A stretch of 64,000 bases of DNA, from the NCBI GenBank assembly GCA_023213395.1, contig CM041465.1, positions 240,691,741 to 240,755,740 of the forward strand, given 5' to 3'. Made by a program: the position numbers and the translations under genes. Of this stretch, positions 9,943-22,670 are shown one piece after another (the stretch's first letter is position 1; the number at the start of each line of letters is the position of its first letter). Below the pieces are notes generated by a model, which saw nothing but the letters and a program-made list of their open reading frames with translations, made no database searches and was not told the DNA's origin. This DNA is from Cycas panzhihuaensis (lineage: Eukaryota > Cycadophyta).

Positions 9943-12659
9943 TGGACACGCATCTACAGGATAGCTACCTAACAAAATAGGTATGGTAAGAGCAGGTGAT
10001 AATATGATCGAGAAAGAGACCTATAAGTAGGGTAATTACCACGCAGGGCGCCCCGTGCGCCAGAGCACGAGTTCGGGACCTGCAATAGAATGTGGCTACT
10101 AAAGGGTGATCCTCCACCACTTTGAACAAAGGGTGAGGAGGCGTAGGGTTAGCCTGGGTTTACCTAAGGGAAGGATCCTCCCACCCTTGGATGGCCGGAA
10201 GGGAAAGGGGAGGAGCCTTCAAGGGTTTCCCTAAAGCAACAGGAAACGAAGAAGGATAGGCAAACGACTGGCCTATAGATGGGGTCACTTTGGTTATCCA
10301 GCGAGGCAGAGAACCAAATGAAAGCAAGAGGGATGATCCAAGAAGATGCGTTAAGGTATGCCTAAGCAAACTAACCGGGCAATACGAGTAATACGGAGGA
10401 CAAGAAGCTCGCACGGCTAAGACAGAGAGGAAAGGTGAAAAGGAGCAGTTCCTATGACCTTTTCCTATGGGTAGTAGGGATGCATGCAATAAAATAAATA
10501 AAGCATACCGAAAGCAAAGTTAAGTTTCCCTTTCGATTTCCAATGAGTTAATTACTACATATGCAAAGGAAATTCAAAAAAAAAGAGTAATAGGATGGAG
10601 GGAAGCGTGCACCTAGACCGAAGGGGTGCCTGACAATGGACACTCCCAAGGGATGCCAAAACCACTCCACGAGGCACAGCGGATGCGAAGTGTCGTGGTG
10701 GATTAGAATAAGGGGCTCCCTTACCTTACCCAGAAAGATACTAAAGTACAAAACCAAGGAAAGAAAGAAACCAACTACTAGTAAGTAATGAAGCATGAAA
10801 GTTCAACATGCATAAGAGCACTTACTGGTAACGGAACGAGCGGAAAATACCTTTTGCGCTCTCCAAGCACCTGCAAGCAACAGTGACCTCCCCCTTTCTA
10901 GAGAAAGGATACTAACATGCAAAGACAAGATCCTAACAATACATGTCTATGTAATACAAATATGAATTTCAACACATATATGTTAGCACCAACACAATGA
11001 TGATAATATATGAAAGAGGACAACCGAAGTGAAAGGAAGGTAACTGGTAAGCCTTGGAGCGGCCCACCTCCCGCAAAGAACACCCGAACCTCCCCCCAAA
11101 AGCCACAAGGCAGTGAGGGCAAGGCCAAGAGAGATGGCTAGAAATAGTAGCAAGGGGGTGAAAAGGAGCCAAAGAAGACCTACGGCAAACTGGAATGCTA
11201 TGGAGAACAAACTGAGCTGCCGGGAAAAGAGTTAAACAAGAAGAAGCAGTTAGGACTTATGTAAGTTGCCCAGATCTAAGCCTAAGTCCTCAAACTAGCA
11301 CTGCAACGTGTGATAGCGCTGATTTCAATGGCTAAGGGAGGGCCAACAAACCCCCGTTTGAGTGCCAAGGATAGCACGAGGCAAGAGGAAAGATTTGGGG
11401 GGTTTAAAGCCACTTGAGGAGCGTGGAAGGTGGTGCGGAATCCACCCAGCTCCTTCCCAAACCCTATGTCAACCTTCAATACCAATGCCTTGAGCAAAAA
11501 ATGCAGGTAAGAGGCACTATAACAGAGGTAGAATAGCCCAATGTAAAGAGGAAAACAACCCTCACAAAGACAAGCAAAGAAACAAGCAAGATAGAGCATC
11601 AATAGCACAAGAGAAACAACTCAAATCAATGAATACCTGAGTGGAAGAGGAAAGGTACCTACCTCATCCAAGGGCTGGTAAGGAGAGGCTGAGAAATCAG
11701 CCCAGAACTATGGTGTAGTAGGTTTGGGACCCTGCTAGCGAAGTTGGAAGGAGAACACCTACACTTGGAACACTTGAAGACTGCCCGGGGTAAGAATCTA
11801 CTGAAATCTCTCCAAGGGGCCCTCTCCAAGGTGTGTGAGGGGCTAGGAAGATGTCCTAGACACACCGAAGGAGAGCTGGGCACTGTAGGAGAGACGCAAG
11901 TCCTATAGTAGCAGTAGGGCAACATAGAAGAGTAGAGCACATTGTGGTTTCCTTGAGGAGCAATCCAAAAAGTGAGCCAAAAGTTCTTAAAAATGAGTAG
12001 ATCAAGCCTTAAGTACCCAACCCAAACTCTAAAGCGAGTGATTAGGGCACGGCTAGGAGCGAGTTAAGTTACGAGACACGTGGCAGTTTCGCAATAAATG
12101 CAAAATTACCACAGCAGATTTTTAAAAAATAAACTAGAACAGTCATAATGCCGCAAAATCACAGATCGTGGATATTCAAGCAAGTGAAAATCTCGCGATG
12201 ATCAACCCAGAGGCAAAAATAGGCCTGGCCAGCCAGCCTAGGCTATGGGAAGATGACAAAAAGGGCCAATAGGGGGCTGAGACACCTACCCGGGGGTACA
12301 CAAGCCAAGAAATAGGTCCAAAAGAGCAAAAGTAGGGCTCAAATGGTGTGGCAAGTCGACCAAACGATGACAGGTCATCACACGGGTGGAGGTGGCACAA
12401 ACTGAGTGGATCTTGGAGCGAGGAGGGTAGATGCGGGAAGTGGAGTGGCTACCAGGGTACCACACTTGCTAGGAGTGTGCCCCTGCTATAGTCGTCATAG
12501 GCTAAAATAGATGTAGACGAAGACAAAGTGCCTACAAAGCCACACACATGTAGATATGCAAGCAAACACTCATCAAATGAAAGCGATGATAAGGTGAGAA
12601 ACATACCTGCACTTACCTGAGTCAGTAATTCCGTATCCATTCCTGGACGCTAGGAAACA
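9943..12659 (-). repeat. 5' LTR of element A (2717 bp)
   Basis: Minus-strand ends TGTTTCCTAG...GTGTCCA. It aligns in order with the LTRs of D, C and E: the start with GGAATGGAT and ACTCAGGTAAGTGCAGG, the middle block, and the U5 block with GGGCGCCC (10047-10095). Small ORFs inside have no partner in other copies in the same frame and are not genes. Confidence 0.85.
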
Positions 12660-13397
12660 ATGACCGCCGTGCCCTGTGGAGTGGCTCTGAGTGCCTCTTA
12701 GAAGCACCACCATTGCGACACACTTCCATTTTGGGTACACGCTCTCGCTCCACTCTATCACCTTTTCCTTTTGAGTTTCTTTACATAGTAGTAATTAACT
12801 CATTGGAAATAGAAAGGAAATCAACCTTGTTTTGGTTCATACTTTATTTAGTTTATAGCTTGCATCTTCTTTTACCATAGGAAAAGGTCTTAGGAAACCT
12901 TCCTTCTCACCTTTTACCTTCTTCTGCCATGTAAACTTCCTTCTCTCCTTATTATTTGTTTATTTGGTTAGTTTGCTTAGGTATACCTTGGCCCATTTCC
13001 TTGGGTTATCTCTCTTACGTTCCTTTGGTTCCCTACTTAGCCGGATAACCGAATCGACCCCGTCCATAGGCCACCTACTTGCCTATCCTTCCTTATTTCC
13101 CGTTGCTCTAGGGAAACCCTCGAAGGTTCCTCTCCTTCCCCTTCTGGCCATCCAAGGGTGGGAGGATCCTTCCCTTAGGTTAACCCATGCTAACCCTATG
13201 CCTCCTCACCTCTTGTTCGAAGTGAGGGGATCACTCTTTGGTAGCTATATTCCATTTGCAGGTCCCAAACTCGCGCTCCGATGCACGGGGTGCCCTGCGT
13301 GGTACTTTCCCTACTTGTAGGCCTTTCCCCCATTGTATCATCGACCGCTTTTACCGTTCCTGCTTAGTTAGGTAGTTATCCCATAGACACATGTCCA
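12660..13397 (+). mobile_element. Element F: 3' end of a plus-strand LTR of the same family, cut by A
   Basis: The sequence follows the last third of the D LTR (34340-34851 then 51042-51326): CATAGTAGTAATTA, GGCCATCCAAGGGTGGGAGG, then the U5 block ending ATGTCCA at 13397. Right of it the sequence switches to E protease/RT linker, so F had inserted in E. Bases 13398-13402 (CATGC) would be its target duplication; the partner is outside the window. Could be a solo LTR or the 3' LTR of a full element. Confidence 0.75.
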
Positions 13398-14469
13398 CAT
13401 GCCAAGGAAGGGTCTCATAACCCTCACTATCTGACTCAGAGTCACCCGTGATGGCTAAGTAGCCGTAACTACCTACACTAATAGGGGAAAACCTGACTAG
13501 GTTTGGCTCATGACAAGGTACAGGTTCTGATTAATGAAGGTTAGTCTCTTGAAACAGAGGTCCCATAGAGGGAATAGCCTCCTCAAGATCACTATCTTCA
13601 TCATTGAAGACAGCTTGGCAAGCTGGACAAGAAGTGTGAGATGGCATAGGCTCACGAGCGATAACCTTAACTCATCCTTCATGGACAAATTTAAGTTTCC
13701 CCTAATGCAAGGAGCAGATTCCTCCCATTTGGTTGAGCCATGGTCGACCCAACAAGAGGTTGTACTCCACATCGACATCAAGTACAAAAACTTTGACAGA
13801 AACGATCTTCCTTCCTAAGGTGAGGGAAAGGGAGACTGTCCCTAAGGGGGACTTCTTAGTCCTCTCATACCCTTGGCATTTCCAAGGGACATACTCAAGA
13901 GCTACTATGCCCAGCTCCTTGAGCATATGGGCAGGCATAGCATTAACTGAGGATCCATTATCTATCATGGTCCTCTTTATGATAAAATTGGGAGTGTTAA
14001 CAGTAATGACGAATGGATAATGCAAAAGCTTCTCCCATTCATTAGGAGCTAGGAGATCACAAGAATCGAATGAGATGACAAGTGGTCTATGGGAGGTGGT
14101 GCCTACTGTATGGATGGAAGAATCTTGTTGGCCAAGAGCTTCAAGAAGAAGAGCACGTTTCTTAGGACAGCTTCTCAATACATCCATGAAGGACATCCCC
14201 GCAGCAACAGTGTGGAGCTCGTTAATGATAGAGAAGGGATTCCCCTTCATGGTAGGTTAGGGAAGTACCCTTCAAAAATCATAACGGTTAGGACGCATAA
14301 GGACAGTCTTGGGAAGCATAGGGGTTTTCAGAAGAGAAGTTTCCAGAAGAGGTTTAAGATGAGATGTGAATGAAGAGGCATCATTCGCCTCTTTAATCAC
14401 TTGAGACCAGGTTAAGGCATACAGTGGGGTGGTCTCGAGCAACTGGATAACCTTCTTTCCCTTATTTTG
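13398..14469 (-). pseudogene. Protease and start of PR-RT linker of element E
   Basis: An open stretch 13702-14250 covers most of the protease: FSIINELHTVAAGMSFMDVL lead-in, active site IDNGSSVNAMP (near 13935-13965), and NLLLGRPWLNQMG (13720-13760). Both catalytic-region motifs are intact. The linker continues to 13398, aligning with 6420-6520 of A by the CCGTAACT...CCAATAGGGG block, and stops where LTR F begins. Among all copies this protease has one of the least damaged reading frames. Confidence 0.8.
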
Positions 14470-16661
14470 GGATCGTGAAGGTGAAGGGGTGTGTCAATTA
14501 GGAGAACCCAAGGAAGAGGATAAATTCCTGGCACCCTTCCCTTTGGCTTTAGAAGAGCGAGGATTATGAGACCTTCCTTGGTTCCAGTTATTCTTCTATT
14601 GAGGGTTATGATCGTGTTCCCCATGTTTGGAGAAGGGATCTCTATGGACTGGTTGGTCTAGATTAGACCTTAAGGCCCATTTGGGAGAGGAGTCACATTG
14701 TAGGGCATCCCTAGGATGTTGAACTTGGCAACACAAATCATCATGGAAGCACTCTCCATAGACGGAGCACCACTTCTTCTCAAGGGAAGGATTGGATTTC
14801 CTCACTTGAGAGAACTAGGTGCTACCGCCCCTGGAAGAATCATCTTGAGAAGCCTGATGAACAGGTTTGTTGGATGTGGATGACGAAGGAGCTTGAAGTT
14901 TGAGTTCCTTCATCATATGTTCAAATGAATGTATGGATGAAGTAAGGGGATCTAGAGTCTTCTCGGTGGAATGAGAAGAAAACTTAGAGGATTGTTAAGA
15001 TTTAGTTTCTTTTGGTGCTGGTGGCACCTCACGTCACTGTGAGGACTTAAGAGGCTTCTTGAGTCTAGCCTAGATCTTAATGGCCTCAAGTGCCAAGCAC
15101 TTCACTATAGCAGAGTCGCATGTAGTTGCCCCCATCTTAAGGACTTCTACATAAACTTTTGGATGGAGGGCATTGATAAAAAGGTCTCTTTTCAACTCCT
15201 CAGGCAAAGTAGCCTTAGTGGAGTGAAGAAGGTCGTGGAATCACCATACAAAGTCATGATTCCTTTCATCATGGCCTTGTTTAAGTGACAGGAGAAATTT
15301 CATTCCACTCTTAAATGCGTGAGCCACGTCAAAATAGTTGATGAACTCATCCACGAGTTGCTAGAATGAATGAATAGAATACGTGGGTAAGTGATAAAAC
15401 CACTTGAGGGCATTGCCTTAAAGGGATCATGGAAATAATTTCATAAGGATGTGATCATAGGCCTAGTAGTTGATGCATGCCATAGAGAAACTACGAACAT
15501 GCTCTGTTAGATCCTGCGATGAAGTCCCATCAAATTTGGGAATTTCAAGGGGATGAGACGGTAAATTGGTCCTTAGTGCCTCAATGGATAAGGGTGTCAA
15601 TCTATAATCCATCAAGGGATGTACCCTCATCTGGATCATAGGATCGACAAGAGATGAGGAAGGTAATGAGCAAGGAGTGGATGGGGGTGGAGGGCCATCC
15701 CTCCTTGAGAAAATGCCCCTTACTAAGAAGGGGCTTGAAGGAAGGCACCTTGAAAAGGAGTTGGGCCTCCTTGCAAAGGCGCGATGTAAGGTGGTACACA
15801 AGATGGCAGAAAAGACGGGTGAGGGACCAGGTTCTGCCCATATGGGCTGCCCGTAGGTGGCGCGACCCCATATGGATGCAAAGGGTCCATCCCATAAATA
15901 GGAAGGTGGTTCCCTTTACCATGCCCCCACGGCTGAGATGTATAGACCAAAGGTATGTAAAGGGAAGGCCCACTAGACTGAGTTTAAGAGCATGTGAAGA
16001 CAGGTCCCACATGACTAGAAGTAGGGGTATAAACAGGTCCTCTAGGTCTAATAGGAAATGTGTGTGCCACATTTGGAGGTGGCGTATTCGTTTCACTAGG
16101 GAGAGGCATGCTAACCCTAAGCTGGGAGAAATACATACCTCGAGTGGTTCCATAAGAGTTAGGACCACAAAGGGAAGTAGAGGATGCAATGAACGTCCCT
16201 AAGATAAATGTGAGAATTGGATAGGATGGATGCAATGGGATAAACAGATTACTCGTCATAGGTGGGGTAGATATGGATGAAGAAGGTGCCCTACCATGCA
16301 AGACGTCTTCAAACCATTTAGGATATGGTTGAAGGTAAGTGACATGTAAGCACGTGTTGAGAGCTTCAACCACATTGGCAGGAGGGGTATCTACCTAGTC
16401 GTAAGAAGTAGATGGAACCTCAAATGAGATGGATCCCTCGAGACACTCCTTATAAGAGTCGCTACCCTAGTGATAGAACTCAAGAGAAGATGAAATCTCC
16501 ACTCTATAAGTGGAGGGATGGACATCATGCGGGTGTTATTGGTCACTCGAATAATAGATAGGATCCTCACCCTCTTGGGTGGACCTCGGGAAAGAGGTAG
16601 GAAACTCATGGGCTCTAGAGGCAAAGGCATGGTATGCCCAATCTGAAGAATATCCCTCCAT
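14470..16661 (-). pseudogene. Gag of element E
   Basis: ATG at 16659-16661 (MEGYSSDWAYHA). Pro/Ser-rich N-terminal half, gag core around 15600-15180, and the basic C-terminal part with KKWCSVYGECFHDDLCC (near 14750-14790), a CX2YX4HX4C version of the knuckle (His changed to Tyr). Several stops, such as near 15000, 15350 and 15420, and frame changes break it. Organisation matches A, C and D. Confidence 0.78.
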
Positions 16662-16919
16662 GGTCGAATCAGAATTCAACGACGAAAGGGAGTGGTATGG
16701 AGGATCTTCTAATAGTGGGGGAAGACCTTGTAGGCGATATGAGAAACATCACATACAAGACTTACCAATATGTTAGAAGAGAAGGAGGAACGAAGGTAGT
16801 GTAGGTGTTGGGAGCTACCCAATAAAACCAAAGGAGGAGAACTACCAAGAGGTAGTAGCACCAATAAGAAAGGGAAGAAGACTAATCCCTTACTGGTGGG
16901 TCCCTAGTATAGTCGCCTG
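16662..16919 (-). other. Leader and primer site region of element E
   Basis: Minus strand reads CAGGCGACTATACTAGGGAC directly after the LTR end GATTCCA, a mutated form of the A primer-site sequence. The rest is untranslated leader up to the gag ATG. Nothing else seen. Confidence 0.55.
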
Positions 16920-19886
16920 TGGAATCACATCTATGGGATGGTAACTACACTTAAGAAGGATCAGGGTAATCGACGGTATATACCGAAATGGGAATGTGAT
17001 CCTATAAGTGGAGGAAACACCCGCACAGGGCGTCTGCACATCGGAATGCAAGTTCGAGACCCATGAATGGCACACGACTTCTTCAAGGTAGTTCAGTTCC
17101 TTTAGCTCGAAGGGACAAGACACGCATATGGTATCTTCGATAAACCCAGAAGGCGAGGTCCCCCCACCCTTAGATGGCCGAGAGGAAGAGGAGAGTCCTA
17201 CGGAAAGGGGTTCCTATGGCAAAGGAATGTGGTACAAAACGCAATAGGTAAAGGGATGCGAGACAAGCACAAATAGGCCTCCTTAGGCCAATTAACCTAA
17301 TATGGATCTAAATGGAAGAAGTAACAGCAAAAAAGGGATCCTTACTACTATGCAAGTGAAGGGGGACCAAGCCCTGGCAAGGATGATGGAAGTTGTGTGT
17401 GTTGGTTAGGTATGCGAAGTGTGGGAAAGAGACAACAAAAAAATGATATCGTGTGTGTTCACAAAAGAGACTAAGAACTATGCTCCCTCTCTCTCTTTCT
17501 TTTTTAACGATAAAAGATGACGAAAGAAAAACAACGTTTCATGCACACTCAAACATGCACACTAAGATGATACCCAACTAAGGGATGCTTGTAGTTTAGG
17601 AAAGAGAAAAGAGGGAGATGCAATTCTTATTATGTCTTTTTTCTTATAAAGTCAACCATGTAGTATACATATGCAAGATGAATATAAGTAAATTGGTTTG
17701 TTACCCTTTTCCTTTTATGTGACTTATTATACAAGAGCAGATGCCTAATAAAAGTGTAAAGGGAAAGGACTATGGGGAATGTATATGGTGCATACCTAGA
17801 AAGTAGCGCAGCTAATGGAAGAGCCTCACTCATGTGCCACGTACATCCTCTCATCTTTGGTTAATATGCAGCTGTAGTTGGAGTAGAGGTGGAGTGGGGC
17901 TTCTTTACCTTCCCCGTGTGAAAAGGAAAGCAAAATGGAGAAGACAAAAGGAAGCTAAAAACATGTGAGAAAGTGGAAAAACAAAGAGAGGAAAGAGAGC
18001 AAGGGCTTACTCAGATCAGATCATTCTTTCCCTTCACTAATGCCGCCACAAAACCTACAACCACAAAGACCTTCATCCCACCGAATGGGCCTGCCAACAA
18101 GGAATGACGATATATGCAACAATATAAAAATAAGTGCTAAAATATTGTGTTTAAAGTTAGTTAGTCCACCACCAAAAATGACTCTGCAAGTCCTCAAAGA
18201 AAGCACCAACACATGCTGAGCAAGAAGAGGTTAGCCTTGGAATGGCTAGTCCTCTGACAAATGCACCTCCACGCTACCCAAGGTGCAGGGTACAACGAGA
18301 TAAGATAGCCCATAGATAGTATCTAGGAGAGAGAATAAATGCTTGTAAAGTTATGTGGGTGTTACCTATGTTGCAAACGTGCTACAGGCAGCAAGTTGCA
18401 ACATAGAATATAGAAAAGCTAAGAATGAGTATTAGGTATTATTTGGGACTGAAAGAGGTGACCAAAATGGAGTGTGCAAGCCTAAGATTAGTGCAGCAAG
18501 GGCTGTACATGTTGATACCCAGCGCAAATCCAATCCCAAGGACTCGCAGGTAGTTCAAGGAAGGCACAAGTGAGGGAGAGAAAGCAGGAGAAGGGGTTTG
18601 TCCTTGAGGAGCATGCCTAGTGGGAACGGATCCCACCTTGCTTCCTTTCACACCCTCCTTATGAACCCTCTCCTGTAGCCTCCTTAGGAAAAACCAGGGG
18701 AGGAATGAGGGATGGCAAGGCTATAGGAAATAATAAATAGAAAAAAATGCTTCCCTATACAACAAAACACAAGCAAAAAACCTATATGCTTAAAGAACTT
18801 ACCTTTATAAGGTAAAACTAAGGCAAAAGAGTGAAACAACAATAGGGAATACTTATTAGGCTGTGTGGGAGTAGGTCTACTCCTGTAGACAGTGAGAAAT
18901 ATGAGGTTTGAAGAGCTTATAGGGGGTCTCTAAGTTGCAGGATGAAGACCTTTGCTAAAAGTTGAAAGAGAAGTGTAGAGGCCAAGCCTGGGCATGGATC
19001 CTTGCTCAGAGGCATTGGCTGAGGAGTTCACTGCCACGAACTAGTGCTTCAGTAGGTGAATCTCAGGCTGGTGCAGTAGAAACTCAGATGTATAAGCATT
19101 TCTATAGAGCGCACTTGTGAGAAGAGGAGAAGAGAGCATGAAGAGGTGATGGAAGAAGAGTAAAAATGAGGGTTTTTGGACTTTATACCTAGCCCTAGCC
19201 GTAAACAAGTGATTAGGATTAGGTTGGGGCTTTGTTGGTGACTAATCCATGTGGCAATTCCATGAAAAATGTGAGAATTGCTATGGAAGATTAAAAAAAT
19301 AGTGATAAACAGTCACACCATAGTGAACTTTGCAGTATCGCAACAAACATCGCGGTACCGCTAAGTTTGTAGCAGTATGGGGCCAGAATGTCATAAAAAG
19401 AGAAATAAGGGTTTTGGGGGCCCTAAAAGGGGGATACCCTAAGCTTAGAAGGGGTTGGCCCTCCTATCCAAGTGGCTGAGGACAATCTAGGTGAGCAAGT
19501 GGGCTAAACTGGATAGGGGACTGAGAGGTAGGGATTCCCAAAATGCTAGAGATGGGTATAAAATACCTATGACCAAGGTGTGAGCAAGTCACACAAGTTG
19601 GTTAAAGCTTAAGGCAACGTGGAGGTGATGTGAAGGGTTACAAAGTGCCATGAGGATACATGCCTCACGGAGAGGCAGGTGCCATGGGTCGTCATAGGCT
19701 AAAAGGATGACAAGCTGCGTGATCAAGTAACAGGTACAAGGTGATCACTCAAATGTGACTGTTAGTCATGCAATGAGATGATGCTTCTATCTACCTTTCC
19801 AAAGAGATAGTAAAGGCGAAAAGGAAGAAGTACACCTATCCTTACCTAAGTCGACCTACCAAACCCATTCCCAGGAGCTAGGAAAC
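16920..19886 (-). repeat. 5' LTR of element E (2967 bp)
   Basis: Minus-strand start TGTTTCCTAGCTCCTGGGAA at 19886 and end GATTCCA at 16920. It has the family start (GTCGACTTAGGTAAGGATAGG), a U3 block with GCGGTACCGC (19360-19369) and a TATA-like GGTATAAAG (about 19180-19190, minus strand). It is longer than the C LTR by about 340 bp and more diverged. A pyrimidine run near 17490-17510 and AT-rich stretches are the only other landmarks. Confidence 0.8.
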
Positions 19887-21910
19887 AGCCTCCTACAGAT
19901 GTTATGGAATCCCTTAATTAATACTTCCAAGACACTCACCTCTAATCACATCCTAGTTAGTTCGAGAATATCTTACGAAGCATTGCACTTCCTTTCACTA
20001 TGTCTACTCCACCTCGTTCATCTCATTCAGTTCTCTTACCTACTATGAGGGTGTCTATTGAACCATCTTCTTCTCCCTATAGTATATATCCCTTAGGGAC
20101 TACCCAAGGTTTATCCTCTTCCCAACATGGGTTGAGCATGTCCCCATCTAGTCAAACAACTACACCTCCGCCAACCATAGTAAATCCACCTCCTACTAGA
20201 TCTAGGGGACCCATATGTGCCCTTACCTCTAGTTGTGTAGGGTCTGCCCCCATGCACTCCTAAGCTTAGCCTAGGGATCTTTCCCTTTGCATGCCTCTAG
20301 GTTACACTTCTCAACCGTAGGGCCATGGTAAGGGAAACCCACTTGTAGTTTTTGTGGTAGACCCTTTGCACCCATATGGGGCCGCACCACCTACTTACAG
20401 CCTGTATAGGTAAAACCCAGTTCTGTACCCCTCTATTCCATCTTCCTACATCACCCCTTAGGTTGCACCTTTGTAAGGAGGGAAAACCCCCTTCTAAAGC
20501 ACCATATCTCAAGCTCCTTTCCAATAAGGGATGTACCCACAAGGGGGGATGGGTCCCTCATACCGATCCACTCCTCTATTGATTCCTTCAAATGTGGGAT
20601 TAGCATCTTCTCACTAAATGGGAGGAGGTATGTATCCCCTTTCAAACCAAGTCTCTAAAGGAGGATTTGGTTAACCTTATCCACCTCTCGTTGATCCTAT
20701 AATCTAACCTAGGGTGCATCCCTTTGTAGATTATAGATCGACCCCTCTATCCATTGAGGCACTAAGAATCAAATTATTGCCTCACCCTCCTCAAGTTCCC
20801 AAATTCGACGAGGCCTCATCTCAAGACCTAATGGAGCATGTCAGAGTTTTTTCCATGGTATGCATCGATTATTAGGCATACGACCACATCCTGATGAAAC
20901 TCTTTTTTTACTCCCTCCAAGGTGATGCCCTTAAGTGGTTTTATTACCTTCCAATGCATTCCATCTATTCGTTCTAGTAGCTCATTGATGAATTCGTCAA
21001 CTATTTTACCGTAGCCCATCCTTTCAAGAGTGGAATGAAAGCTCTCCTATCTCTTAAATAAGGTCATAATGAGATGAATCATGACTTTGTGAGATGCTTC
21101 TATGACCTCCTTCACTCCACCAAGGCAACCCTACCTGAGAAGTTAAAGAGAGACCTTTTTGTTAATACCCTCTACCCTAAAATCCACGTTGAAGTCCTCA
21201 AAATGGGAGGTGATAACGTGTGATTCTACCATAGCTAAGTGCTTGGCCCTTGAGGTAATTGAGATCCAAGTGGGTTTAAAAAAGCCTCTTAACTCCTCAT
21301 AACGGTGTAAGGCACCTCCTCCACCTTGTGAAACTAAAGTCCAACAGCCTCCTAGGTCTTCTTCTCATCCCACAGAAAATACCTTGGATCCCCTGACCTC
21401 CGCTATATGTTTTTTTGCATGCACCATGAAGGAGCTTAAACTTCAAGCCCCTTCATCCCATACCTCATATAAACCAATTCACCAAGCTTCTCAAGCTGCA
21501 TCCCCTAAAGATGTTAATACCCAATCTTCTCAAACGAGGAAACCTAACCCTTCCTTAGAAAAGAAATAGCATTCCATTCATAGGGAGTGCTTCTATAAAG
21601 ATTCACAATGTAGGGCCCAACACCCTAGAGCCACCTTGCAATGTGACTCTTCCCCTAAATGGGCTTCTAGGCCTAACCTAGACCAACCTATCCATAAAGA
21701 TCCCTTTCCTAAGCATGGGGAACATGATCACAACACCCATCAAAAGGGTAACCGAAATAGAGGAAGGTCCCCTAACCCCCACCCTTTGCAAACTAAAGGG
21801 AAGGGTGTCAGGAATTCTTTCTCTTCTTCTTGTTCTCTCGACCATCAAAGTCTTTCTCCCTTATTCTTGAGACAAGGGAAAGTGAGTCATTTCAATGCTT
21901 GAGACCATAC
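19887..21910 (+). pseudogene. Gag of element B, 5' end removed by E insertion
   Basis: Aligns with C gag from about 37800. Pro/Ser-rich part (20000-20560), gag core (20740-21190: LRIKLLPHPPQVPKFDEASS, LKWFYYLP, LHSTKATLPEKLKRDLF), MKELKLQAPSS (21427-21460) and a degraded knuckle near 21570 with the first Cys lost. Stops such as TAG in place of CAG (20970s, 21060) are frequent. Ends at the copia target site, just after ATGCTTGAGACC. Confidence 0.8.
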
Positions 21911-21915
21911 CATTA
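21911..21915. repeat. Target-site duplication of the copia element (left copy), partner 29434-29438
   Basis: CATTA left of the element and TGTTA right of it, five bases with two transitions. Joining the flanks across one copy restores the B sequence expected from C (GAGACC...TATGCCTTAACTCAGTCTCAAG), which supports the insertion point. Confidence 0.65.
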
Positions 21916-22213
21916 TGAAAAGAGTGGATCTATCCTTCATCTCCATGCACTAAACACAAAGGTAAACATAGGAGTAAGAGAGACTTGAGAAAAAGAGAGT
22001 AGCTCTCACAAAATGGGGAGGTAAGAATAAATCTCCTCCATTGAGCTTTTACTTTTATATTGAGAGAAGGAGCATTAGAGTTAGGTGAAATGAAATTACA
22101 CATAATGTACATAAAACTGCATTTCACTTAAGTGATCTAATTTAAAGTTCACTTAAGACCCTTTTTCGAAATAATCAAATAATGTAATGACCTTGTGACA
22201 TTAACCCTTTTCA
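21916..22213 (-). repeat. 3' LTR of the copia element (298 bp)
   Basis: Begins TGAAAAGAGTGG and ends ACCCTTTTCA, so the terminal inverted ends are TGAAAAG/CTTTTCA. Near identical to 29150-29433, but 14 bp longer, mainly by the stretch GAGAGAAGGAGCA near 22062. Confidence 0.93.
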
Positions 22214-22226
22214 ATCTCCCCCTTAA
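22214..22226 (-). promoter_or_regulatory. Polypurine tract of the copia element
   Basis: Minus strand reads TTAAGGGGGAGAT directly against the LTR TG. This is the standard plus-strand primer of plant copia elements. Confidence 0.9.
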
Positions 22227-22670
22227 TGGTAGAAGGTCATTTCATCCTATTTTATTCTATCCTATGAGGTCTTCATTTGAACCTCTTACAAAGTAAACTA
22301 CTATGACACTTTTGTGGAAAACCCTTATGGGGAAGAAAACCTACAAATTTTCTAATCTACTAATCTGGATCAAGTGACTCTTTAAATGAATCCAGATAGA
22401 CAATCAGTATAATGGATTTTGTAGTTAAAATCTACTGAGTCTCCATATACCATTTGGTCATCCCCCATGCCCTTTCGGGTTTTTATAGGTTTCAATTTTC
22501 CAAAATGATACAACCCTTATCCTTTTATGCCCACAAGGGGTTTTCACGAATGGGATAGAGTAGAGACTTACTCTTGTCATTTCGCGCAATGAGACAGAGT
22601 ATGATGGTCCTATTGTCATCTCCTTCAATCAGTTGGAGATAGAGGCCCTAAGGCTGAGTTACTTTCAGAA
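22227..22670 (-). other. 3' non-coding tail of the copia element
   Basis: No gene is seen between the RNase H stop and the polypurine tract. Confidence 0.6.

Larger units (their letters stand above)
1..12659 (-). mobile_element. Element A: Tat-like Ty3/gypsy retrotransposon, left part outside window
   Basis: Reading leftwards from 12659 the order is 5' LTR, primer site, gag, protease, reverse transcriptase, RNase H, integrase, spacer, antisense ORF and the start of the divergent region. The right edge is the LTR start (minus strand TGTTTCCTAG), and the next bases, 12660-12664 (ATGAC), would be the target duplication. The left partner and the 3' LTR lie outside the window. A interrupts LTR remnant F. 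It is decayed but keeps the longest open stretch of the family (5471-6664). Confidence 0.88.
13398..19886 (-). mobile_element. Element E: Ty3/gypsy of the same family, 5' part only
   Basis: Reading leftwards from 19886: LTR, leader, gag, protease and the start of the PR-RT linker, where F interrupts it. The remainder of E would lie left of the window. Its right edge cuts the gag of B: 19887 onward continues B at a place equivalent to about 37800 in C. Confidence 0.85.

Noticed and set aside
13008-13320. Plus-strand ORF of 118 codons at the F remnant
   Set aside because: It lies wholly within LTR sequence shared with A, D and E; no conserved frame.
17480-17520. Pyrimidine-rich run resembling a microsatellite or splice tract
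   Set aside because: A short CT run within the E LTR with no repeated unit of note and no partner splice site.
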